DNA of 64,000 nt from Diospyros lotus. Taxonomy: Eukaryota; Streptophyta; Magnoliopsida; Ericales; Ebenaceae. The translations under genes and the position numbers were made by a program. The notes below the pieces were generated by a model. The model was not told the DNA's origin. It saw nothing but the letters and a program-made list of their open reading frames with translations, and searched no databases. Of the stretch, positions 33,501-45,500 are shown one piece after another. The first letter of the stretch is position 1, and every line of letters starts with the position of its first letter. The DNA is taken from assembly GCF_014633365.1 (NCBI RefSeq), contig NW_026267105.1, forward strand, positions 393,950 to 457,949. The letters are read 5' to 3'.

Positions 33501-36500
33501 TAAAACAAGTTGACCCGATGATATGAGGAGGAATAGGGTAGATAGGATCACAAGGGAAAAGTAAAGTGTGTGGAATGGACCCGTTCAAAACAAATGATGG
33601 CATACGGTTGATCAGATAACAAGAAGTGAGAATAGTTTCATCTTAGAAAGAAACATGAACATGCATGTGAAGTAGAAGAGTCCAAGCAATCTCAATAAGA
33701 TGACAATTTTTATGTTTCACCACCCCATTTTGTTGCAAAGTATGAGACAAAAGAATCGATGAACAATACCCCAAGATAAAAGAAAGGCTTAAAAAGCTAT
33801 AGAACAGTACTCCTTAGCATTATTACTTCGAAGAATATGAATAAAACAACCAAACTATGTAGTAATCTCATTGCAAAGGGTAGTGAACAAAGACAACAAC
33901 TCAATACAATCTCTCATTAAGTCGAGTCAATTACAATGAGAATGATCATCAATTAATGTAACTGAACAGAAAGTAGTTTTGGATAAAAGAATGATTTCAT
34001 TGATACAAACTATCTTTTGTATAGAAATATACAGACAAAAAATCTACAATCTTACCATCTAGAATGTACAACAATCAAGGAATTAGACAAACCAAGAAAT
34101 AGAAAGTTTTGACTTTGTACAATCCCTATAATTACTCTAATCAATCATCTATCAGTCCATAATTTATAGATGCAATCTTGTTTAAAATACACCCTATCAA
34201 TTATCATTAACTCTTGGCATTCCAACAGTAACAAAATTAGAGAAATCCTATTTAGATTTAACTCTACTAGGACCCCAAATGTCAAGAGTGTCCAAGATCA
34301 ATAGGAGCAACAACTCGTTTATTAAGACTACTATTATAGGAAGTACCAACATGCTTACCCAATTGACAAGACTCACATTCTAGAACAGCTAATGAGAACA
34401 ATGAAGGAACTGCCTGCCGAAGAGTGGACAAAGGAGGATGACCAAGTCGGGAATGAATCTAGAGGAGATACCATTGTAGTAGCACAAGCAGTTGCCATAG
34501 ATGATGACAAAGCAGGATGGTAAAGTCCCTCAAACTCACACGTAGTGCCAATCATCTATATACTACCCCAGTCCTGCACTAGAACAGAATCAAAATCAAT
34601 GATAACTCGACAACCAAGGGAATGAGTGAGTTGACTAATAGGAATATGTAATATAGAATTAAGAGGAGTAGATCAAAATGGATCGGCCCTACCTATATCT
34701 GTGGGAATGATTTTAGAACCCTCAGCCACAATGATCAAAGGAAGGGAAACAGATGAATAAAAGTGGAAAAATAAAGATTTATTAACAGAAATGTGTTTAG
34801 AAGAGGTAGAATTGTTGGAATTGGTAGAAGAAATGCTTGAGATTAGTGGATAAGAAGGTTGTTAGTAGATAAGAGAAGTTTCCGAGATTAAAGGGATGAG
34901 GCAGCCTGTTGAAAAGAAAAAGGTAACCCCAGAAATTTAAATATCAATTGATTTGTTTTTATCTTCTAAGCCTAATTCAAATATGTTCTTGATTTTTAGG
35001 AGATAGTTTAGGTGGTTTCTCGTGTATATATATCCCATTCTCGAATTCAATAAGAGAAAGTAAGCTTTCTTAAGATTTAGCTTATTTCAAGAATCAAGAA
35101 TCCAAGGTCTACGAGAGGAATTCGAAAGACATATGAGGTACCGGTGGATGACATAGTGGAGGAAGACGCAACTTGGGCAATAGAGACTAAGAAGAGGATG
35201 CCTGCCAAGCCACCTGCAACTGATAAAACTCTACCAACTCCTCAGCAAAGATAGTGTAGGTAGGGATTGGTCTCTCAAAATGAGTAGACATATTTGGCAC
35301 CACTAACTGCTCTTCTGCACTCTCAGGGGCTGCCTAATTGCCCTTGGGAGGCCAACCATAGAGAGCATAGCAAGTATCCTTATATAATGACCAGCATGAC
35401 AACAGTAATTACAGACTGGTCGTTTACCACCCTGGCCACATCCAACACCTCTACCTCGACCACCTCTAGAACGATGATCCATGAGTCTGAGAAGCAAGAA
35501 CAAATCGCTCTCCAATTGAAGCCTCAGAAAAGGTCTGTGTGCTATGAAGAATCCAAGCAAACACCTCTTGCATGTCCATATTAGCTGGACTTCTCAAAAT
35601 ATGAGCACAAATTCCCTCCATATTATCCCCAAGACTTGCCAAGGTAAGCACCCTAAATTATTTGTCCCTCTATTTCTATTGCTCTGTAAGTCAGTTGTAA
35701 TAGGGAGCATAGCGTTAAAATCTATGACAGCAGACTGGATTCAACCAAATAAGTAGCCACTTCTGAATCTCCCTTCTGATTATAGAATAAGTTATTAATG
35801 ATAAGAGTATAGATGCACTATATCATTAGTGTACAACTGCTGAGCATGAGACCAAATATCAAAACAGGTCTCAAACACAAAATAACAGTCCAAAATGAGC
35901 ATCTATTGACTTTCGCAACACTGTAACCAACTGTGCATCCACTCTTTCCCATAAATTCCTCTCTGATTCAGCTATATCTGATAGTTGTTTGGTCAAATGA
36001 TCACTTACACTATGTCCTAGAAACCACAGTGTAACAGAGGCAGGCCAAGAAGGGAATTTTTGCCATTCAATTTGTCAGTTGTAATGGCAAGAATACCAGA
36101 AGATGATAGTACAGTCACGGGAGAAGATGAACTCACCACTCCAGAATTTGACAAGGCTATAGCTCAAATCCAGGACAAAGAGATTGACTGGAAATAGGCT
36201 AATTAGAATCACCTGAGACAGTAACAGGAGGTAACACTGTCCAAGTGTGAAAGCTCAGATTGAAAAAGAATCAGCAGGGACGATCAAATCGCAATTCCAG
36301 AACTGATCACAAAAAACCAGATCAAAACCCTAACAAATCGCAACTCCTATCCAACTCCAGATTACAAGTCCACATCAGACCAGATAGCACAACAGAATAG
36401 AACAGATCACACAGAAACCCTAGGTTGTGAAATGCTCTCTCATGCTCTATGACTCAAGAAAGAGAGTTTTTAGGGGAGGGGCAAAAGGGAAGGAGAAGAT

Positions 36501-39500
36501 CTAAATTATCTGTTTACAGTTTGGTATACAGCTCTACGAAACAAACTAACTCATGCAAGGAACAACTAAGAGAAACAACACTGTACAATACTACTAAGCT
36601 GCATCCTTCTAACAGAAAATGAAAAATGTTAAGAAGAAGGGGGAAAATATCCAATCGTATTCATTCTGAGGGAAAAACAAAAAATATATACACACCTATC
36701 ACTCGTATAGGCAGTTTCTTAATTTTAATTAGGAAGTTTCCTAATTAGATAGTTTCCTAAACTAGCTTAGGAAATATGTACAGAAAAAGAAACAACTTAC
36801 AATTGTAAATACAATCAAATCAGAAAAAAATCAACACTATACACTATACAAACAATATTAGGAAAGCTACTAATCTGCTCATTGTCTAACACTCTCCCTC
36901 AAGATGGTGAATATATATCATGCATTCCAATCTTGCTCAATATCTTGTGATACACATGACTCAGTAAGCCTTTAGTCAAAACATCTACTAATTGCTCTCC
37001 TGTAAGAACAAAGGGTGTGTAGATCAGGCCATTCTCAAGTTTCTCTTTGATGAAGTGCTTATCTACCTCTACATGCTTTGTCCTATCATGTTGAACAGGG
37101 TTATGGGACTTATGGTTGACTTGTTGTCACAATAGAGCCTCATAGGAGCTAACCACCTATTTTTCAAGTCTTCTAGAATAATTTTTAGCCATAGTAGTTC
37201 ACATATACCTAGGATCATAGATATGAATTCAGCTTCAGCACTAGATCTAGCCACCACATTTTCTTTTTTACTTCTCCAAGTGACAAGATTTTCACATAGG
37301 AATGTGCAAAAACCTGAAGTGGACCTCTTATCAACAAGGGACCCTACATAATTAGCATTTGTGTATGCTTCTAAAGTCAAATTCACCTCTTTTTAAACAA
37401 AATACCCTTACCTGGAGTTCCCTTAAGGTAGTGAAGAATCTTGTACATAGCCTTTAGATGACTTTCCCTAGGGCTATGCATAAATTGGCTAGCCGCACTC
37501 ACTACATAAGCAATATCTAGCCGTGTATGAGACAAACAAATAAGTCTCCCTACTAGCCTTTGATATGATTCCTTATCCACTATACCTGCTTCTGAATCAA
37601 TACCAATTCTGTGATTTGGTTCAATGGGTGTATCAAGTGCCTTGCTTCCAAGCATGCTAGTGTCAGCCAAAAAATCCAGCACATATTTGTGTTGAGAAAT
37701 GAATATTCCTTTCTTAGACCGAGCTACTTCTATGCCCAAAAAATATTTCAATTTTCCCAACTCATTTATCTCAAATTCTTTAATCAAACACCCCATTAAG
37801 CGTTCCATTCCTTCTTTGTCATCACCAATAACAATGATTTCATCAACATACGCTAACAATGCTATAACTCTTCCTGTGATTGAATGGTGTACAAATAAAG
37901 TGTGGTCACCTTGACTTTGCTTGTAACCCAACCCAAGTATAACCCTAGTAAACCTCCCAAACCAGGCTCCTGGTGACTGTTTCAATCCGTAGAAGGCCTT
38001 TTTCAACCGGCATACAACATTCTCCTCTTTAGTTTGTAGCCCAAATCCAGGGGAAGTTCCATATAAATCTCTTCCTCTAAATCCCATGTAGCAATGCATT
38101 TTTTACGTCAAATTGATGTAATGATCAGTCACAATTAGCTACCATGAACAACACCCTGACAGTATTCATTTTTGCTACAGGGGCAAAAGTTTCAAGGTAA
38201 TCCACCCCATATGTTTGGGTATACCCTTTAGCAACCAACCTAGCTTTATATCTTTCTAGAGACCCATCAGACTTGTATTTCACTGTAAACACCCATTTAC
38301 ACCTTACGAGCTTCTTCCTCTTTGGCAACTTAACCAACTCCCAGGTTTGGTTCTTCTCAAGGGCTGCCATCTCAACCATCATGACATCCTTCCAATTTTC
38401 ATTACTTAATGCTTCAAACAATATCTTTGGGATAGGAATAGCATTTAGGTTGGTTAAGAAGGCTTTCTGGGTAGGAGACAAGTGTGAGTAGGTCATGAAC
38501 AGATGGAGAGGATGTTTAGTGCAAGTCTGGGTGCCCTCAGAAAGGGCAATGGGAATGTCCAAGTCATTGAGTTCAGGTTTGGGTTGTTGATAGGTACTCG
38601 GATCAGGCTCTGATATAGTTGGATCAGGGGATAGCATAGGCTAAATGGATGATGAACTAGGTTCAAAATTGGGATTATAGGATTCTGGAACTGATTTTGA
38701 TGATTCAGCATACATAGGGTGAGGAGTTAAGGCCTTTCTTCTTAAATACACCTTTAGAGGACTAGAAGAAGGCTGGAGATTTTCCCTATGTATCACATTT
38801 AGAGAATCCTGTGGGATATCCTTTGGATGAGATAAAGAATGATTAGAGGAAGAAGAAGGAAGAGTAGGAAGAAACAATTCCCTCTTCCTTTCTTCCAAGA
38901 ATTTAGTCTCCCCCTAAGGATAAGAATTACTGAAATAGGAACTCTCCTCCACAAAACTCACATCAGCTAAGACAAAAATCTTTTGGATGGAGGATGAAAC
39001 ATTTATACCCCTTTTGAGTGGAGGAGTACCCAACAAAGATACATTTAAGGGCTCTAGGGTCCAATTTACCTCTATTAGGTGAGTGGTTATGAACAAAACT
39101 CACACAACCAAACACTTTAGGACAGAGTCCATTAGATGGCATGAAAAGCTGGAAAAGCTTTAGAAAGAAGCTGAATTGGACTATTGGAGTTGAGACTTCT
39201 AGAGGGTAACCTATTAATGACATAAGTTGTTGTCAAAGCAACTTCTCCCCAATAATGTTTAGGAACATTATTGTGGAACAACAAAGCCCTTGTAACAGCT
39301 AGCAAATGGTCATTTTTTCTCTCGGCCACCCCATTTTACTGTTAGGTATAGGCACGAGAATACTCATGGATTATACCCTTTTGTTGAGAATCCCACATCG
39401 CCTCCACAAGGGAGACCTGGGCTATATATAAGGAGGAGGATCCTTCTACCTGTTAAGCTTGCTTTTCAGGTTGGAGTTCTACCTCTAACTTCTCACATGG

Positions 39501-42500
39501 TATCAGAGCTAACCCTTGGCTGTCGTGGTCATGGACTAGTACCATGCCTGATCACTTGGGCATGTATCAGTTACTGAAGAAGTTTCGATGTGGGGGGGAG
39601 TGTTGAGAATCCACATCGCCTTCACAAGGGAGACCTGGGCTATATATAAGGAGGAGGATCCTTCCACCTGTTAAGCTAGCTTTTCAGGTTGGAGTTCTAC
39701 CTTTTGTTGGAAGAAACTGGATAAGGTTTGGTTGAAGAAATCTTTAGCATTATCTGTTCAGACCCTTTTTATTTCAGCCCCAAATTGAGTTTTAATCATA
39801 TAGCAAAAATTCGGAAAGATAGTGCACACTTCTGATTTAGCCTTTGATAGATAAAGCCAAACCACTCGTGTACAATCATCTACAAACAACAAAAACCACC
39901 GAGCCCCTGAGAGATTAGGAACCGAAGAAGGACCTCATGTATCACTATGAATTAGATCAAAAGCAAGTGAACTTCTATTATTATTGAGGGGGAATGAAAC
40001 CCTTCTATGTTTAGCTAGTTCACATACATCACATTGGAAATCCCTAGCATCTAATCCCTTGAACAAAGAGGGAAACATAAACTTAAGAACTTTAAAAGAT
40101 GGATGTCCTAGATGAAAATGATGAAGCCAAAGTAAATCCTTATTAGGTTTAACTAAAAACGATACAAGGAAAATCAGCCTTTTAGCAATCTATTCGCTAA
40201 GGTCTTCAAGATGATGGAGGCCATCCTTTACCCTAGCATGCCCAATCATCTTCCTCAAGTCCTTTTCCAAAAATTCAGAAAATGAATGATAGAAGATGAC
40301 ACGACAATTAGCATCATGGGTTAACCTTTGAATGGAAACAAGATTAGTGAAAGCTTAGGGGCATGAAGAACATGTTTCAAGGTTAGATGGTTGTTTATGA
40401 GGATATCCCCTTGTCCAACTATAGTTGTTAAGGATCCATCAACCAACACTATTTTCCTTGTGCTAGGACATGGTTTATAGGACAAAAAGCTATGAAAGGA
40501 AGGGGTCATATGGTATGTGGCTCCAGAGTCAAGAATCCAAGTATTTTTCAAGGCTATGTCTGAAGCGTGTAAGATAAGAGAAGTGGACCTTGTACTAGGA
40601 CATGGTTTGTAGGACAAAAGCTGTGAAAGGAAGGGGTCATATGGTCTGTGGCTCTAGAGTCAAGAATCCAAGTATTTTTCAAGGCTATGTCTGAAGCGTG
40701 TAAGATAAGAGAGGTGGAAGTAATACCTATGAAGGATAAGTTAGAAGTACTTGCCCTGACCCTTTTTCAAGAGTTCCCAACAAACTCCTTAATTTCTCTA
40801 TTTCTTCCCGGTTTAGCTCCATTGATTCAGCTTGGTCTAGAGCTTTACCCTCTGTAATCTACTGGCTATTGGCTACATAGGCTTGTCCCTTTGGTTGTCC
40901 CCCTTTACCTAGCTTACCATGAAGCTTCCAGCATTTTCCAATGGTGTGTCTAGGCTTCTTGCAGTATGTGCACCACAAATTATCCTTGTTTGTGGTTTTA
41001 GCTAAATCCGAAGGCTTCCTATCTTCTCTTGTTAATCTCTCCTAACCAAGGCCTTTCAAGGTTAACAAGCTTGAACCCTCCATAGGATTTGTCTCCAGCA
41101 TCACCCCCCTTCTGCCTTCCTCCGCACGCACTATTGATATTGCCTCATTTAAAGAAGGCAATTCAGACTTGCCAAAGATTTGGACCCTAACTGCATCATA
41201 CTCTACATTGAGTCCTGCAAGAAAATCGTAGGTTCTCTCCTTCTCCACAAATCTCTTTTGAATGGCAACATCCTCACTGCACTTCATTTAGATACACTGA
41301 TAGTGATCCAATTCTTGTCACAAGGTTTGCAGTAAATTTGCATACTCGGTTATAGACTAAGTCCCTTGTTTAGTGGCTACTACCTTAATCCTAATTTCAT
41401 AGATTTGAGCATCATCGTTTACCTTCAAATATGTGATCTTCATAACTTTCCAAATCTCCATAGTCGTGGTAAGAAACATCATTGTGACACTAATTTCTGG
41501 AATCATGGAGTTCCAAAGGCAGGACACTACCAGTGAGTCTTCTCCATCCCAAGAAGCATATGCGAGATCACTTTTTTTAGGCCCAGTTCCAAGCGAATCA
41601 ACTTTCCCTTGCCTTTCAGGAACGTCCTAATTAGTTGGGACCACTTGAGGTAGTCTTTCCATTCAACAGATAGGCTTCTTGGTTATTTTTTAATTCTCCA
41701 CCGGTGATCGCACCACTACTAGAACTGCCCAAAAAATGAACTTCATTGGTGCTACCGAATTCTATGGAGTCGGTCATGATTCTAAGGTTATGAAAGAAGA
41801 TTGGATCAAAGAAGGTTTCGGCCACAAACGATCGAGGAAGGCCTTACTTCTAAGGTAGAACCTAAGGCTCTAATACCATGTCAAGAAGGGAAAAAATATC
41901 CAATCGTATTCATTCTAAGGGGAAAATAAAACATGTATACATGCCTATCACTCGTATAGGCAGTTTCCTAAGTCTAATTAGGAAGTTTCCTAATTAGATA
42001 GTTTCCTAAACTAACTTAGGAAATATGTACAGAAAAGGAAACAACTTACAATTGTAAATACAATCAAATCAGAAAACAATCAACACTATACACGATACAA
42101 ACAATATTAGGAAGGATACTAATTTGCTCGTTTTCTAACCAAAAAAAAAATGTGAAATATAACTTCTTGGAAACTGATTAATGAATCTCATCCTTGCTTG
42201 TCAGTTCTCATTAGATATTTGATTTTTGTTAAATAACTTCTACTCTTCCATGCATATAATATCACAATGAAAAAGATTTAATCTGTTTTCAGTATGTAGG
42301 ATATGTTCTAATTCAGTTTTATTTGGTTTTGTAGGTTCCAGAAATGTCTTCTATAAGTACATCTATTGACCTCAATTTAGGCATATTGTTTGTAGAGTCC
42401 CCTCGTTGCAAAATGAAACTGCAGATCAGACTAAAAACAGATTCATCTATGGCTGGGGGAGATGAATTGGGCATATATTCCCAGAGGTACACTATTAAAT

Positions 42501-45500
42501 GTCCACCATCTTGTATCCCAACCACTATTAATTTGATCTTAAATGTACTGGGTTCTTAGTTATTAAAATTGTTGCACTTACCGTTGATTTCATCTTAAAT
42601 GTACTACACATTCGAGCAGATTCATAAGGCTTGTAGCATTGAAATTAATAGATCCATCTAATTAAGCAATGATACTCTGATTACTATTTATGTTGATAAG
42701 AGGAAGTTTGAATTAGTACTTCGGTATATCACTGATCAGTGATCAATCATCTTATTTTGATTTCTCTCTGTCTCTCTCTCTCCAAGATTCTTTGCAACTT
42801 GTATAATTACTATTCCTATACAATTTGTTCAAAAATGTGTAAGCAATCTGATGGCCCTATTTCTCTGTTAGTTCAAAATTTGTATGAAATCAGATTATCC
42901 TACTTCAATCAAATGGTCCTGTTTGTGGAAGAGTAACTGATATTGTTTTTGTCTTTTGTTTCTTATTTACTGTTGTGCTTGGCTATCAATTATGTATTTT
43001 TGGTAGGCGGTAGTGTATAATTTAATTTGTATATATGGACAGTCAAGTCCTTAATTGTTTTGATGTAACAGTTTCTCTATTCTTCAATAATATTTTTCTC
43101 TCGAGGTCTTATTCATCTCGATTTCCTTCCTGTCCAACCTTGAAGCTCTCGCTTCATGGTATCAGAGCTCAATTTGACTCACATCGATGTCTTCTCCTCA
43201 CACCGTTAGCTCCTCTTCATTGCCTCGCTTCAATTCTGTACTATTGTCGGTATCACAGCCGGACTTTACAATGATGGCGAAGGCGTTTAGTTTTGTTCTG
43301 ATCAAATTGGACTCCAGCAACTATCTGTTCTGGAAAGCTCAGATTTCAACGGCGATTAGGGCGTTCGATTTGCAATAGTACATTAACAAGGCTCCAACAC
43401 CTGTGCAATACATTCGCGATCTAGAGAATCCAGATCGCGATGCTCAAGTGCTCAATCCCGATTATCTCAATTGGATCAAGTCAAATCAACTTCTCTTAGG
43501 CTGGTTATTTTCAACTATGGAGAAGGATGTTTTAGCACAAGTTATTCACTGTGAGTCTTCATCTGAAGTTTGGAGTGTGCTTGAAAACTTATACTCACAA
43601 CAAACTATTGCAAAATCGTTTCAATTAAAGCAACAATTAAGGTCTATGAAGAAGAATGATCTGTCAGTCAATGATTACATTCTAAAACTTAAAAGTATTG
43701 GACACGCCCTAGCTGCTATCGGAGAGCCATTGAGTGATAGAGAACTGTTGATGGCCATTTTGCATGGCTTGGATAGTGATTTTGAGATTGTCATAAGTCT
43801 AATTTGTTACCAGATCGATGATATTGACATAGACAAAGTCCAATACCTTTTATTAATGCATGAACAGCGGCTTGCTGCTAAGAACACCTCTAGTGTTTCT
43901 TCTGTCTATAATATTGGATCTGCAAGTGTTAATTTGACCTCACAATGGACAAAGGATGATTCTGGAGTGTCTAGAGGTGGTGTTGGTTCTAAAGGTGTGC
44001 CTTTTAGAGGTGGAAATTATAGAGGACGAGGATGTGGCCGGTCCTCTGAACATAGAATGTATTATCAGCTTTGTGGAAGGCCTGGTCATTTGGCCGACCA
44101 TTGTTACCATCGGTTTGATCGGAACTTTCAGAGGAGCTCATCATTATCTTCTAGTCCTAATTTTGGGTAGAGGCGGTGGTTCTTTGGTACATAATCCTCA
44201 GTCATTCGTGGCTCATCCCATCGGCTCTAATGAAGCCTACTTAGTTGCTAATTCTGAGGTTTACTATGGCAGCTTGCCCTCACCTTCAAACATGTCCTCT
44301 TCATTTTCTACCTCTCTCCTATATCAACCTCTCGTGGTGACACTTCGTGGATTGTGGACTTCGGTGCCTCAAATCATATCACCTCCAACTTGAACAACCT
44401 GTCCATTCACTCTCCTTATGGCGGCAATGATAGAGTTGCAGTTGGCAACGGTAAGAAGTTACCTATCTCTCATATTAGCTCTGGTCACCTGTGCACACAA
44501 ACTTCTCCTCAAACTTTTTTGTCCTTACCTAATGTGTTGCATGTTCCGTCTATGCAACAGAATCTTATCAGTGTTTCTCAGTTGACTAAGGATCATAACC
44601 TGATTACTGAATTTCATTCTGACTCTTATTTTGTTAAGGACAATAAGTCAGGTTGTGTGCTGCTTCGAGGGATTCTTAGAGATGGATTGTATCGTCTTGT
44701 TCCAACCTTTGATCCTAGATTGATGCCTGATTTTGTTTCTAAGTCAAGAATACCAGCAGCTTCCTTGTCAAGACAAATTCAAGCTGCTTCTGCTTCTATA
44801 GATTGTTCTTTTTCAAATAAATGTAAAGGACTAGCTTAGTCTACTAAGTCCTCTTTTCCTATTGCTTCCTATGTTTCTAAAATTTGTCAGCAGTGGCATG
44901 ACAAATTAGGACATCCTTCTTTACATGTACTTCGACTCGTGTTGAATAAAATTGGTCTTCAAGTTCGAATATGTTCTTTTGTGATTCTTGCAAGATAGGT
45001 AAAATGCATCAACTTCCTTTTGATGATTGCATGATTACAGCCAAAGCTCCCCTAGAACTTGTTTATTTCGATTTATGGGGACTAGCACCAATGCTGTCCA
45101 CTGAGGGGTTTAGATACTATATTGTTTTTGTTGATGCATACACTAGGTACACATGGCTATATCCTTTGATGCCTTAGCCATTTTTAAAACATTTCACAAG
45201 CTTTCCGAACTCCAGTATAATACCAAACTCAAAGCTCTTCAAACTGACAATGGTGGTGAGTTCAAAGTCTTTATACCTTATCTTATTGCTTGTGGCATTC
45301 AACCTAGATTCACTTATCCTCATACACACAAACAGAATGGTGTGGCTGAGCATAAACATCGCCACATAGCTGAAATGGGCCTTACCTTATTAGCTCATGC
45401 CCAAATGCCCTTAAAATTTTGGGTAGAAGCATTTACTATTGTTGTCCATATCATTAATCTTTTGTCAGCTTCTACCTTAAAATTCTAGTCCCCATTTTTA

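Larger units (their letters stand above)
31312..36614 (-). mobile_element. Copia J, full length but heavily degraded
   Basis: Minus-strand copia in intron 6. The outer regions 31312-31457 and about 36430-36614 are similar (CAAACTCAACTCA/CAAACTAACTCATG, AACTAAGAGAAACA, AATACTAC) and are taken as the LTR pair. The possible target duplication is GAGAA (31307-31311) and GAAAA (36615-36619). Internal order on the minus strand is gag, protease, integrase, RT, RNase H. A solo LTR (33963-34227), a 294 bp tandem duplication and an insertion-like segment (34919-35209) lie inside. No primer-binding site was found next to the right LTR. Confidence 0.75.
36627..42140 (-). mobile_element. Copia K, full length, broken coding, with TRIM copy 2 inside
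   Basis: Minus-strand copia in intron 6, starting 12 bp right of copia J. LTRs at 36627-36891 and 41879-42140 (about 7% different by eye). Polypurine tract on the element strand at 36892-36907, primer site at 41867-41878. Flanking AAAAA on both sides is compatible with a target duplication but is low-complexity. It carries gag, protease, integrase, RT and RNase H with frame breaks, plus a TRIM in the integrase. Confidence 0.92.

Noticed and set aside
43157..43168. TGGTATCAGAGC motifs (several places) as tRNA gene fragments
   Set aside because: They are 12-base primer-binding sites beside LTRs; no cloverleaf sequence surrounds them.
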